A stretch of 64,000 bases of DNA from an uncultured Bacteroidota bacterium (GCA_903844645.1 CAIMUP010000107.1:1-64000), one strand, 5' to 3'. Shown: positions 53,001-61,848, counted from the stretch's first letter. The notes: generated by a model from the letters alone, not told the origin. Made by a program: numbers and translations.

Positions 53001-54738
53001 GTCGAATGCGGCAACTACACAATCCATCACAGTTACCACTTCAGGAAATTATTCAGTAATTGTTACGAATGCTAATGGATGTTCCGCTGCTTCATCATCA
53101 TCAACCGTTACCGTGAATGCTTTGCCAACCGCAATTATTTCAGCGAATGGCAACACTACCTTTTGTCAAGGTAATTCAGTAGTCTTAACATCATCTGCTG
53201 GGGCTTCTTACCTTTGGTCGAATGCGGCAACTGCACAATCTATTACTGTTACTACTTCGGGAAATTATTCAGTAACTGTTACCAATGCTAACGGATGTTC
53301 TTCATCATCAAATTCAATTACCGTTACCGTCAATACCACCACTACCGCTTCAATTACTGCTAATGGCAACACCACATTTTGCCAAGGTGGTTCAGTAATC
53401 TTAACATCATCGGCAGGTGCCTCTTACCTTTGGTCGAATGCGGCAACTTCGCAATCCATCACCGTTACTACATCAGGAAACTATTCCGTAACCATGACCA
53501 ATGCCTCTGGTTGTACCGGAATTGCTTCACAATCGGTAACGGTTAATCCATCAGCAAGCCCCGCCATCACTGGTCCTTCGGCAATATGCAATGGTGCTGC
53601 CATCACATTAAGTGCCGGTTCATTCGCCTTATACATTTGGAGCAATGCCGCCACCACTTCTTCCATTACAATTACTGCTGCCGGCACCTATCGCGTTACT
53701 GTTACCAACGCCAATGGCTGCACCGGAACGGCTTCCAGAGTTATTACCGCAGCTACAGGTTCTACCCCTGTAATTACTGCAAGTGGACCTATCAGTTTTT
53801 GTCCTGGTGGCTCTGTAACCTTGAGTACCACTGCGTTTCCGGCTTACATTTGGAGTAATGGAAGCACCACTTCTTCCATCATAGTTTCTACAGCAGCGAC
53901 TTATAAAGTTACCGTAACGAATGCCAGTGGATGCACGGGTTCTGCATCAAAAGTGGTTACTGTTTATGCCGCTCCCGTACCGATGATTACCATAACCAAC
54001 ATGAATACTTTTTGTACGGGTGGTTCCGCAACCCTTACTGTCAGTGCGATCTTCGCTTCTTATTTATGGAATACTGGTGCCACGACCCGACCTATTAATG
54101 TGAGCACAAGTGGAACATTTACCGTTACTGTTACCAATACCAATGGCTGCACTGGCTCGGTTTCTACGGTAATGAATAATTCTTGCAATGCTCCCACAAG
54201 CCTTACCACCACTGCCATTACGGGTACTTCGGCAACAACTAATTGGGTGCAGCCGATTTGTTATTATGGTTATTCCATTCAAAGAAGTATTCACAATGCC
54301 AATGTTTGGACGACCTTTGTGATTACTCCAAATACACATTATACTTTCTCTGGTTTGGCTTTGAATACTACTTATGATTGGCAAATCAGAACTAATTGCA
54401 ATGCGGCACAAACCAATGTTTCGGCATGGAGTCCGATCACGACATTCACTACTTTGCCGGCAAGAGATGGTGGTGAAATGGATAACAATTATTCTTTCCA
54501 GGTGATTCCGAATCCCGCTTCTAATCAGACTTCCGTAACTTTCATGTCTGACAATGAAGAAAATTATTCAGTTAAATTAATAGACCTTTCAGGCAGGATT
54601 ATTCACACCGAAATGAGCCATGCCACGATAGGCGAAAATCAAATGATGATGGATATTTCTCAAGTATCGAAAGGGATTTATTTTGTCATTCTCCAAAAGG
54701 GCGACGCGGTTTTGAATACCAAATTAGTGATTGAATAA
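50017..54738 (+). CDS. Large secreted kelch / Ig-like / Fn3 protein, T9SS type A
   Basis: Encodes 1573 aa from ATG 50017. A late signal peptide (residues ~35-55, QLLLTLMLLLLVSFISVQSYS) follows a polar stretch of 30 residues. Residues ~55-400 are kelch-type propeller repeats (DGRVYVAGGEYG, GEVYNPLTNTW). Ig-like domains follow, including seven copies of a 72-residue unit (TTFCQGNSVILTSSAGASYL; YLWSNAATTQSITVTTSGNY), then three more diverged ones. An Fn3 domain (~1395-1490) precedes the T9SS type A tail (FQVIPNPASNQTSVTF … SKGIYFVILQKGD). Probably a surface-displayed adhesin. Confidence 0.93.
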   Translation: MNFSTTNHNSSCHGKPNISQNNNLRKHQLLLTLMLLLLVSFISVQSYSQGTWQAVATPAPHQNVGGFIVLSDGSVLCKSASGGTPAGDGNLWDKLTPNILGSYVNGTWSTIAAMQRTRVFFSSQMLMDGRVYVAGGEYGTDGTQAGAHGEVYNPLTNTWLQCPAPGIIISDANSEILPNGTILQAAVNQSQPTAMLIYNPTSNTYTAGPSAIHGHNESAWVKLADNSILYVDESAQTSERFIPSLNQWVADGNIPVALYQNNTAEMGPGFLLPDGRAFFIGGTPHTAYYTPSGNSSPGTWTAGPDVPNGYVMDDAPGAMMVNGNILIAVDVPVETAPTRFYEFNYLTNTFTQVGAPGGGTSLAGISTFQTTMVCLPNGQVLFGIGQAGTASSTYYVYTPNGSPLTAGKPTVASITQTNCNAFSITGTLFNGISEGAGYGDDFQMATNYPIVRLSNGGNVYYARTFNWNSTGVMRGSAPDTTQFTLPAGLPHAVYYLKVVANGIASDSVQFIPFPLLSSTTTPPSVCSGTAFTYTPTSLNAGTTFAWTRAAVTGISNAAVTTPQATNPNEVLINTTANPVSVVYLYRLTVNNCTDSATVTVVVNPSPTASITGTNTICQGVNTSLTATGGGTYLWNTGATTSGITVTPASTTTYTITITSGNGCTGSASRTVTVNASPTATISANGNTTFCQGGSVILTSSAGASYLWSNAATTQSITVTTSGNYSVSVTNANGCSAASSSTTVTVNTLPTATISANGNTTFCQGNSVILTSSAGASYLWSNAATTQSITVTTSGNYSVTVTNANGCSAASSSTTVTVNALPTAIISANGNTTFCQGGSVILTSSAGASYLWSNGSTSQTITVTTSGNYSVTVTNVNGCSAASSSTTVNVNTLPTAIISANGNTTFCQGNSVILTSSAGASYLWSNAATTQSITVTTSGNYSVTVTNANGCSAASSSTTVTVNTLPTATISANGNTTFCQGNSVILTSSAGASYLWSNAATTQSITVTTSGNYSVIVTNANGCSAASSSSTVTVNALPTAIISANGNTTFCQGNSVVLTSSAGASYLWSNAATAQSITVTTSGNYSVTVTNANGCSSSSNSITVTVNTTTTASITANGNTTFCQGGSVILTSSAGASYLWSNAATSQSITVTTSGNYSVTMTNASGCTGIASQSVTVNPSASPAITGPSAICNGAAITLSAGSFALYIWSNAATTSSITITAAGTYRVTVTNANGCTGTASRVITAATGSTPVITASGPISFCPGGSVTLSTTAFPAYIWSNGSTTSSIIVSTAATYKVTVTNASGCTGSASKVVTVYAAPVPMITITNMNTFCTGGSATLTVSAIFASYLWNTGATTRPINVSTSGTFTVTVTNTNGCTGSVSTVMNNSCNAPTSLTTTAITGTSATTNWVQPICYYGYSIQRSIHNANVWTTFVITPNTHYTFSGLALNTTYDWQIRTNCNAAQTNVSAWSPITTFTTLPARDGGEMDNNYSFQVIPNPASNQTSVTFMSDNEENYSVKLIDLSGRIIHTEMSHATIGENQMMMDISQVSKGIYFVILQKGDAVLNTKLVIE
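52040..53551 (+). repeat. Seven intragenic 216-bp repeats
   Basis: The marker ACCACCTTYTGYCAAGG recurs at 52075, 52291, 52507, 52723, 52939, 53155 and 53371, each step exactly 216 bases (72 codons). Units are nearly identical in DNA, including silent positions, showing recent duplication or gene conversion. Confidence 0.97.
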
Positions 54739-54771
54739 AGGACAATTCATAGCTTCTTTTATCCCAACAAA

Positions 54772-54802
54772 AAAGCCTCCCGATAGATTATCGGGAGGCT
54801 TT
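54772..54802. terminator. Bidirectional terminator
   Basis: AAAGCCTCCCGAT pairs with ATCGGGAGGCTTT around AGATT, between convergent genes. Confidence 0.92.
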
Positions 54803-54824
54803 CTTTATTTCCAAGATTATTTTA

Positions 54825-55497
54825 TTAAATAATGGTGAAGAAAAGCACAAAACTTTCGGGGCTGCGATTGTCTCCTTTAGGGTTTTCATACCAAAAAACG
54901 ACGCAACATTTCTTGCCCACATCGGCTGCCGAAAAACTCATATCGAAATCTATCGTACCGGAAGCTGGATAAGGCAAAAAAAGTAGAGGTGGCAGGGATA
55001 GGTGCATCTTGTTCAATAATTAACCGCTTCATACCGATTCTTGCCACATCCACAGGCTTTTTGCCATCATCGGCATGACCTTCTTCGGTACTCGAAATGT
55101 GGATAGAATTAATTAAATGGCTGCTTCTGACCACCTCGCCATGCGGAGCAAATCCGTAAGCCGGAATTTCGCCGCGAGGATCAGCATCTACATGGATTTC
55201 AAGCACCAAAGAATCATCCCCGGAAAGCTCTACATTCATGTCATACTTTAATTGCAGCTTCACCCTGTTCATATAACTGTGGTACTCGACGTACAGTTCA
55301 TTAATATCGTCAGTACTACCATGCGTTTGGGTGGCTACATGCGAGTATTTAGTCCACTTCGGAACCCACGCTTCTTCTATCGCATTGAGAGCGGTAATTT
55401 GTGTCGTTGAGATTCTTAATCTCACTGCATTTAAAATAAGGTACGCGATTGCGATAGGCAACCAGGTGTTGAAACTGTTTAATTTTTGACTTATCAT
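54825..55497 (-). pseudogene. Orphan gene with a frameshift at a 7-T run
   Basis: The frame that starts at 55497 (MISQKLNSFNTWLPIAIAYL) runs to 54886, but after a homopolymer (54976-54982) it turns into arginine/phenylalanine-rich nonsense. The other frame at that point continues plausibly to a stop at 54825 (LPYPASGTIDFDMSFSAADV, KKCCVVFWYENPKGDNRSPE). Removing one T restores a ~223-aa protein, helical first and Fn3-like last, of the same general plan as the orphans at 529, 28156 and 37605. Either a real frameshift, slippage-regulated expression, or an assembly error. Confidence 0.75.
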
Positions 55498-55750
55498 TTT
55501 ATTTAGTTTTTGATTAATCCCGTTCTAACGGGTATTTGTTATTAAGGATGCAAACATAGCTTTATTTTATTAAATGAAAAAACCGATGTATAAAAATAGG
55601 ATATTGAGATTTCTTGAATTGGGAATTAAACTACCATTTAGGATTCCCATTATTTTTTAATTCATTAAAAAATGATATGTAATACAACGGAATATTCCAT
55701 TCAAAACTTTCAAAGTGGAGCTTTCCAGAGAAAATATTTCATCCAAAATT

Positions 55751-55795
55751 AAAAAAAATCTGTACAGATTTTTTTTAATTCTGTACAGAATTAAA
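55751..55795. promoter_or_regulatory. Two perfect palindromes spaced 21 bp, head of an array
   Basis: A 26-bp palindrome with an A8/T8 exterior and core TCTGTACAGA (55751-55776) is followed by TTTAATTCTGTACAGAATTAAA-type palindrome (55774-55795, centre CTGTACAG). The two CTGTACAG centres are exactly 21 bases apart, matching the step of the array that follows. Confidence 0.8.
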
Positions 55796-56006
55796 TTTCT
55801 TATGCCCATAAGAAAATTTCTCATACCTCTAAGAAAATTTCTTGTGCCCGTAAGAAAATTTCTCATACCCCTAAGAAAATTTCTTATACCCGTAAGAAAA
55901 TTTCTTATACCCCTAAGGAAATTTCTTGTGCCCGTAAGAAAATTTCTTGTACCCGTAAGGATATTTCTTGTACCCCTAAGAAAATTTCTTGTCCCTGTAA
56001 GAAACC
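55796..56006. repeat. Tandem array, 21-bp period, ~10 units
   Basis: Core TAAGAAAATTTCTTGTACCC repeats every 21 bases. AAGAAAATTTCTT is a palindrome around a single base, so each unit holds a symmetric site. Confidence 0.97.
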
Positions 56007-56098
56007 TCCTTTCGTCCCAAACTTTTCTTCCCCCTGCCGGCATTAATTTTATTCATCATTATTTTTATTAATTTCGCACCCTAATAAATTTATAAGAT

Positions 56099-56854
56099 AT
56101 GAAAAGAATCCTTATTGTTACCGCCATGATCGTCTGCGCAATCGCAGCAAATGCCCAGAAAAAAGGAAAAGAAGCCGATGCTCCTGCCACAAAACCAGCT
56201 GCCACGGTGGCTCCGCGAACTTCTAATGAAGCAGAAGTAAAAATCTATGAAACAGCCCTCAAATACGGCGATATAGAGGTCGCACGCACTGCGATTTATG
56301 CTTTATTAATCAAGCATCCCGACAGTATCAGCTACTTGGATACCTTGGCTCGGCTGTATTTTAGCGGCGGGAACTATGTGCAATGTGCGCTCACTTCTAA
56401 GGATTATTTAACGAAGGATTCATCGAACTTATTCGTTCGTGAAATGCTCGCTATTTCGTTCAGTTCTTTGAATAAAAACAAAGAATCGTTAGAGCAGTAC
56501 GAGTTGCTCTATGCCAACACCCACAGCGTTTTCCATGCCTATCAGATAGCGGTTTTGCAGTACGTCCTGAAGCGTTTCGGGGAATGCGAAACGACTTGCG
56601 CCGTGATTTTATCGGACCCTAAAGCCGGGGATCAAAAAGTTTCGATTTCTGCCGATCAAAATAACAACCAACAAGTGCCTATCAAAGCCGCTACTTACAA
56701 CATTCGCGGCGTGATGTTTAAGGAAATGAATAAGACCGACGAGGCAATCGCCAGCTTTCAGGAGGCAGTGAAGATTTTCCCCGAATTTGCGCTCGCCAAG
56801 GCGAATATTGAGGCGTTGAAAAATCCTAAAAAGGAGGCTCCAGCGAAGAAATAA
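56099..56854 (+). CDS. Periplasmic TPR protein
   Basis: Encodes 251 aa. Signal peptide KRILIVTAMIVCAIAANAQ, a Lys/Ala/Pro linker, then TPR-like helices (VARTAIYALLIKHPDSISYL; VFHAYQIAVLQYVLKRFGEC; ATYNIRGVMFKEMNKTDEAIASF). Ends with a basic Ala/Lys tail. It lies 11 bases before holA on the same strand. Role unknown; such TPR proteins often scaffold envelope complexes. Confidence 0.9.
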   Translation: MKRILIVTAMIVCAIAANAQKKGKEADAPATKPAATVAPRTSNEAEVKIYETALKYGDIEVARTAIYALLIKHPDSISYLDTLARLYFSGGNYVQCALTSKDYLTKDSSNLFVREMLAISFSSLNKNKESLEQYELLYANTHSVFHAYQIAVLQYVLKRFGECETTCAVILSDPKAGDQKVSISADQNNNQQVPIKAATYNIRGVMFKEMNKTDEAIASFQEAVKIFPEFALAKANIEALKNPKKEAPAKK

Positions 56855-56865
56855 AGTATCCGAAC

Positions 56866-57900
56866 ATGACTTTTGATGCGATCATAAAGGATTTAAAGAA
56901 TAAGATTTATCAGCCTGTGTATTTCCTTCAGGGCGAGGAATCTTATTACATAGATGTGCTTTCGGATTACATCGAGAAGAACGTTTTGGATGACAATGAA
57001 AAGGAGTTTAATCAAACCGTGCTTTATGGCAAAGATGTGGATGTCGCCACGATTATCTCCTATGCCAAGCGGTTTCCGATGATGTCGAATTACCAGGTCA
57101 TTATCGTCAAGGAAGCCCAAGATATCAGGGGTTTGATTAAGAAAGCAGACAGCACGGGGAAGGAAGTGAAGGACGATTTTTTGGCATACATCGAAAGCCC
57201 TTTGAAGAGTACGCTGCTGGTGATGTGTTATAAATATGCCTCGATAGATAAGCGCACCAAGATTGCCAAAACCCTTGACAAAACGGCGGTTCTGTTTGAA
57301 TCGAAGAAGTTGTATGATAATAAAATTCCGGATTGGATAGTGGATTATTTATCCAAAAGGAAATATAAAATCGAACCGAAAGCTTCACAATTAATGGCGG
57401 ATTATCTGGGCGTGGATTTGAGCAAGGTAGCGAATGAATTGGATAAACTGATGGTCAATATCGCCGCCACAGAAGCCATTAACGAGAAGCATATTGAGCA
57501 ATACATCGGCATCAGCAAGGACTTCAATGTCTTTGAATTAAGCACCGCTCTCGCCAAGAAAGATGTGATGAAGGCGAATCGAATTGTAAGATATTTTGGT
57601 GCAAATCCGAAGGCGAATCCTTTAATCATGACCGTCGGCGTGCTCAATACTTACTTTACGAAGATTTTAAAATATCATTCCCTGCCCGATAAAACCAGGA
57701 ATAATGCGGCAAGCGAAATCGGGGTGAATCCTTTTTTCATTGGCGAATATGAATTGGCTGCAAAGAATTATTCGGTGAATAAACTGATGCATGTTTTTAA
57801 TTATTTGCGGGAATATGATTTGAAATCGAAGGGCGTGGAAGATACGGGTACCGATGACGGCGAATTGCTGAAGGAATTGGTTTATAAGATTCTGCATTAA
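56866..57900 (+). CDS. holA: DNA polymerase III subunit delta
   Basis: Encodes 344 aa, usual for HolA. Delta opens the beta sliding clamp within the clamp-loader complex. Recognised by YQPVYFLQGEESYYIDVLSDYIE, the FPMMSNYQVIIVKEAQD block, LSKVANELDKLMVNI and the GISKDFNVFELSTALAKKD segment. AAA-like domain I/II in front and a helical collar domain (from ~residue 225) behind. Eleven bases after the TPR gene, likely cotranscribed. Confidence 0.94.
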   Translation: MTFDAIIKDLKNKIYQPVYFLQGEESYYIDVLSDYIEKNVLDDNEKEFNQTVLYGKDVDVATIISYAKRFPMMSNYQVIIVKEAQDIRGLIKKADSTGKEVKDDFLAYIESPLKSTLLVMCYKYASIDKRTKIAKTLDKTAVLFESKKLYDNKIPDWIVDYLSKRKYKIEPKASQLMADYLGVDLSKVANELDKLMVNIAATEAINEKHIEQYIGISKDFNVFELSTALAKKDVMKANRIVRYFGANPKANPLIMTVGVLNTYFTKILKYHSLPDKTRNNAASEIGVNPFFIGEYELAAKNYSVNKLMHVFNYLREYDLKSKGVEDTGTDDGELLKELVYKILH

Positions 57901-57950
57901 ATTGGGAATGACATTATCCACTATTAAATTCCCTTTATCCCGTTGGTTGG

Positions 57951-58034
57951 CGGCGAAATCCAAGCCGATGACGGAGAAATCGGGGCGGATCACGGAGAAA
58001 TCGGGACGGATCACGGAGAAATCGGGACGGATTT
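57951..58034. repeat. Tandem array, 21-bp period, 4 units
   Basis: Core CGGAGAAATCGGGACGGATC; four units of exactly 21 bases, the first more diverged. Shortest array, between holA and the EVE gene. Confidence 0.9.
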
Positions 58035-58104
58035 CCGGAAAAGGGGAACTCCTTTCCCTTATAAAAGAACAGATTATTAATACATTAACTATAATACCAC
58101 TAAA

Positions 58105-58509
58105 ATGAATCATTGGTTAGTAAAATCGGAACCTACCACTTATTCCTTCCAGCAATTAATGAAGGATAAGGAAACCTGCTGGGACGGCGTGCGGAATTTT
58201 GCGGCGCGAATTCACCTTCGAGGAATGAAAAAAGGGGATTTGGTCTTGTTTTATCACAGCAATATTGATGCAGGCGTAGTCGGCATTGCGAAGGTAAAAA
58301 AGGAGGCATATCCCGACCCAAAGGCTACGGAAGGCGACTGGGTGGCTGTGGATTTAATGTTTCATAAAACCTTGAATATATCGGTTACCTTAGCCCAAAT
58401 TAAGGCGGAAAAAAAGTTGGCGAATACGGGCTTGGTGCGGATCGGAAGGTTGTCAGTAATGCCACTCACGACCGAAGAATTCGACTTGATTTGCGAGATG
58501 GCGAAATAG
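58105..58509 (+). CDS. EVE-domain protein
   Basis: Encodes 134 aa, the usual length for a single EVE (PUA-like) domain: MNHWLVKSEPTTYSF, WDGVRNFAARIHLRGMKKGD, FYHSNIDAGVVGIAKVKKEA and WVAVDLM are all typical. The EVE fold has a pocket thought to read modified bases in DNA or RNA, and in bacteria EVE genes are found in core and in defence contexts. Here neighbours are housekeeping. Starts at ATG 58105 with an A/T leader. Confidence 0.93.
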   Translation: MNHWLVKSEPTTYSFQQLMKDKETCWDGVRNFAARIHLRGMKKGDLVLFYHSNIDAGVVGIAKVKKEAYPDPKATEGDWVAVDLMFHKTLNISVTLAQIKAEKKLANTGLVRIGRLSVMPLTTEEFDLICEMAK

Positions 58510-58557
58510 GATTCATAAAATTAAAGTAATTTAGCAGCCTTATAAAAATAGTATTTA

Positions 58558-59250
58558 ATGAAATTAAAACGACCAATAAAAGCCCTCGCCATCGTTGCCC
58601 TCGCAGCGGTATTTATGCTCCTGAATAATGGCTGCAAAAAAGCTAATGATACTACCCCTCCAATTATCCTGCTGAAGGGCGCAAATCCTTATTATTTGAA
58701 TTTGAAAAGTGCCTACATTGAATATGGTGCAATCGCCAATGATAATGTGGATGGAGAAGTATCCAATCAGATTGTAATCACGGGGGTTTCCGCCATCAAC
58801 ACCACTTCAAAAGGAATCTTTTCGGTTAATTATTCCATCACCGATGCAGCCGGGAATTCATACCATACCACGAGGAAAGTTGTGGTCATCAATAGTGCCG
58901 ATTCTTTGGCAGGAAATTACCGCGTTCATGATACCTGCATGGCTACTGATTCGAGTAGTTTCAATTCACGTATTTCCACTTCTAATACTGTTGATGGCAT
59001 GTTCAAGATTTATGATTTTATACTCGCTGGAGATAGTATTGTTGGGAGTTTGACATCGGATACCACGATTACTTTTGTCCCGAATCAGTATCTTGGAGGT
59101 GGCGATTCTTTAATCAATGCCTATGGCGTAGTTTCCTTTGTGGATACGGCTTTTAACGGTTCAGCCCCAATCAGGAATCTCACAATTTATTACAAATGGT
59201 ACAATGGCATCGGAACAGATTCTTGTATTGCTAAATATTTTCACCAATGA
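58558..59250 (+). CDS. DUF5011-type Ig-like lipoprotein, paralogue 1
   Basis: Encodes 230 aa. A hydrophobic signal with LLNNGC (Cys26) suggests lipidation, though the lipobox is imperfect. Residues ~35-115 are a DUF5011/HYR-like immunoglobulin domain (TTPPIILLKGANPYYLNLKS; YGAIANDNVDGEVSN; YSITDAAGNSYHTTRKVVV). The second half is a beta-rich domain shared with the next gene. ATGA overlap (4 bases) with that gene. Probable surface lipoprotein. Confidence 0.88.
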   Translation: MKLKRPIKALAIVALAAVFMLLNNGCKKANDTTPPIILLKGANPYYLNLKSAYIEYGAIANDNVDGEVSNQIVITGVSAINTTSKGIFSVNYSITDAAGNSYHTTRKVVVINSADSLAGNYRVHDTCMATDSSSFNSRISTSNTVDGMFKIYDFILAGDSIVGSLTSDTTITFVPNQYLGGGDSLINAYGVVSFVDTAFNGSAPIRNLTIYYKWYNGIGTDSCIAKYFHQ

Positions 59251-59909
59251 TAAAAAGATTCTTAACAATAGTTATTAATACCCTACTTGTATTCTTTGTT
59301 TCTGGATGTACAAAGACGGATATTACTCCTCCTGTAATAACATTATTGGGCAACAATCCCGATACCTTGATACTTAATCAAAAGTATGTCGAACCGGGCT
59401 ACTCTGCTAAAGATGATAATGATGGAGATATTACGAATCATGTAGGTATTTCAAGCCAGCCAACATTAAACAAGGACATTGCAGGAAACTATTTAAGATA
59501 CTATTCTGTGAATGATGCCTCGGGTAATAAGGATACTGTTGTGAGGACGGTAACGGTCTATAATCAAGCTTCATTTCTTTCAGGCAAGTACTCTTGTAAA
59601 TCTAATTGCACCTATACAGGGGGAGTGGATTTTACTTCCACAGTTTCCCCTTCCAATTATGTCAATTATTATCTTCTCTTCAGCAATTTTGGGGGATCAT
59701 TTGGTGTTAATATTATTGATAGTGCAATTTTTAATCCTAACACGAATTTACTTACTTTTGGAAACAATCAATCGCTTGGTGGAAATAAAACATTAGTATC
59801 TGCTTCAGGCACTGTTACTGGGGTTGCACCTCATTGTACTATTACTATTATCTATACTTGGACAGATGGTATTAATACGGATAACTGCACCGCGATTTAT
59901 TCCAATTAA
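59247..59909 (+). CDS. DUF5011-type Ig-like lipoprotein, paralogue 2
   Basis: Encodes 220 aa. Canonical lipobox VSGC with Cys21. DUF5011 domain (TPPVITLLGNNPDTLILNQK; EPGYSAKDDNDGDITNHVG; DASGNKDTVVRTVTVYN) and the same C-terminal beta domain as the upstream paralogue (LGGNKTLVSASGTV versus LGGGDSLINAYGVV, then YTWTDGINTDNC versus YKWYNGIGTDSC). A tandem duplication with moderate divergence; coupled by the overlapping ATGA. Confidence 0.9.
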   Translation: MIKRFLTIVINTLLVFFVSGCTKTDITPPVITLLGNNPDTLILNQKYVEPGYSAKDDNDGDITNHVGISSQPTLNKDIAGNYLRYYSVNDASGNKDTVVRTVTVYNQASFLSGKYSCKSNCTYTGGVDFTSTVSPSNYVNYYLLFSNFGGSFGVNIIDSAIFNPNTNLLTFGNNQSLGGNKTLVSASGTVTGVAPHCTITIIYTWTDGINTDNCTAIYSN

Positions 59910-59961
59910 GTTTCTTTCCGAATAAATATAGGGTCTCTTCCGAGTCTCTTTTATACCCCTG

Positions 59962-61848
59962 ATGTTAAAACTTCAAGTCAATATTCTCCAGCTCATTCGC
60001 AGGATGTCGCTTTTGTTGTTGTTGTATTCTTTATTGAGGTTTATATTCTTTATTTCTAATTTATCATACTTCTATCAACTGGGCTTTAAGAATCTTAGTA
60101 TTGCTTTTTTTGGTGGGCTGCGATTTGATATTTCGGCTATTTCTTTTACGAATGCTTTATTTATCCTTCTGCACCTGATTCCCTTTAAGGGCTTTGCTTC
60201 TCGTAGCTATCAGTTGGTGTTGAAGACTTTATTTCTGTTGGTCAATATTCCTGTTATCATCTTGAATTGTTCTGATATTGTTTATTATAAATTTACTTTG
60301 AAGCGTGGTACTATGGATGCCTTTGATATGGCGGAGATGAGTGATGATTTCAAGAATGTATTGCCACAATTCATTAGAGATTATTGGTATGTTGCAATAA
60401 TTATTTTCATACTTATTTTCTTGATGATTAAATTGTACAATCGTACTTCTAATACCTTTAATACTGCTTCCAAAAAGGTGAATCTTATTGTCGTAATTAT
60501 TATTAGCATATTCACTGTTATTGGTGCACGGGGCGGGTTACAGCTTCGTCCTTTGAGTATCTTTCATGCTGCTGAATATGGTTCTCCGCAAACTGCTCCC
60601 TTGGTCTTGAATACTACTTTTACTATGATTAAAACCATTGGGAAAACGAAACTGTCTTCAGAGAAATACTTTGATGATAAAACCCTATCTGACGTTTTTA
60701 ATCCTATTCATCAACTTACCAATCACGAACCTTTCAAGAAGATGAATGTAGTCATTATTATCATGGAAAGTTTCTCAAAAGAATATATCGGGGGGTTGAA
60801 TTCATTCTCAGGCTATACTCCTTTCCTCGATTCATTGATTTATGAGAGCTTGGTATTCAACAATGGCTTTGCTAATGGAAAGAAATCCATTGAAGGCATT
60901 CCTGCGGTGTTGGCGGGAATGCCCGTGATGATGAATGAACCTTTTATTACTTCGCAATACTCCGGAAATAAGATTACAGGCATTGCCGATATTCTTAAAC
61001 AAGAGGGTTATTCCACGTCATTCTTTCATGGAGGAAGCAATGGCACTATGGGCTTCGATGGCTTCACTAAATCTATCGGCTTTGATAATTATTACGGGAG
61101 AAAAGAATATAACAACGATGCGAACTATGATGGCAAATGGGGCATCTTCGATGAGCCTTTCTTTCAATACTTCGCGAAGGAATTAAATAAAACTAGCCCT
61201 CCCTTCATTAGTTGCATCTTTAGTCTTTCTTCGCATCATCCTTACACGATTCCAGAGAAGTATAAAGGCAAATTCATGAAGGGTACGTTGCCCATACATC
61301 AGAGTATTCGGTATGCTGATTATTCTTTGCAAAAGTTCTTCGAGGCTGCCGCCAAGATGCCTTGGTTTGACAACACTTTGTTTGTCATTACTGCCGATCA
61401 TACTTTTGAATCGGAGCATGCTGAATACCAGACACCCGTAGGCAAGTACCGGATTCCGATTATCTTTTATCAACATAATTCTTCCTTGCATTCGAGGAGT
61501 GATAACATCACACAACAGGTAGATATTATGCCTTCTATTTTAGATTATTTGCATTACCCGAAGCCCTTTTATTCCTTTGGTTCGAGTGTATTTAATCCTT
61601 TGGGGCAGCACGTTGCGGTTAACTGTTTGGAGGGCATTTATCAGATTATCACTCGGGATTATTCCTTGCAATTCGATGGCACTAAAAGTCTTTTCTTGTC
61701 CAATTATTCTGACGATGTTTTGATGCGGAACAATCTTCTCAACAAAGAATTAATTACAAAGGAAGCGTTGGAACAAAAACTGAAAGCTATTATACAGACT
61801 TACAACCAGGCGATGATACATAACAAATTTTCTCTTCCTAATCATTAA
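59962..61848 (+). CDS. LtaS-like phosphoglycerol/phosphoethanolamine transferase
   Basis: Encodes 628 aa. Five N-terminal membrane segments (residues ~10-190) and a large periplasmic sulfatase/alkaline-phosphatase-fold domain: VVIIIMESFSKEY (metal ligand Glu), GKKSIEGIPAVLAGMP (nucleophile region, Ser where LtaS has Thr), SSHHPYTIPEKY, and ITADHTFES (metal DH). The organism makes no Gram-positive lipoteichoic acid, so a lipid- or glycan-modifying phosphotransferase is more likely. The next gene is a diacylglycerol kinase, which fits reuse of diacylglycerol released by such an enzyme. Confidence 0.92.
   Translation: MLKLQVNILQLIRRMSLLLLLYSLLRFIFFISNLSYFYQLGFKNLSIAFFGGLRFDISAISFTNALFILLHLIPFKGFASRSYQLVLKTLFLLVNIPVIILNCSDIVYYKFTLKRGTMDAFDMAEMSDDFKNVLPQFIRDYWYVAIIIFILIFLMIKLYNRTSNTFNTASKKVNLIVVIIISIFTVIGARGGLQLRPLSIFHAAEYGSPQTAPLVLNTTFTMIKTIGKTKLSSEKYFDDKTLSDVFNPIHQLTNHEPFKKMNVVIIIMESFSKEYIGGLNSFSGYTPFLDSLIYESLVFNNGFANGKKSIEGIPAVLAGMPVMMNEPFITSQYSGNKITGIADILKQEGYSTSFFHGGSNGTMGFDGFTKSIGFDNYYGRKEYNNDANYDGKWGIFDEPFFQYFAKELNKTSPPFISCIFSLSSHHPYTIPEKYKGKFMKGTLPIHQSIRYADYSLQKFFEAAAKMPWFDNTLFVITADHTFESEHAEYQTPVGKYRIPIIFYQHNSSLHSRSDNITQQVDIMPSILDYLHYPKPFYSFGSSVFNPLGQHVAVNCLEGIYQIITRDYSLQFDGTKSLFLSNYSDDVLMRNNLLNKELITKEALEQKLKAIIQTYNQAMIHNKFSLPNH

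Noticed and set aside
55657-56071. ORFs over the array at 55796 on both strands
   Set aside because: Repeat translations; the palindromic units give similar open frames on each strand.
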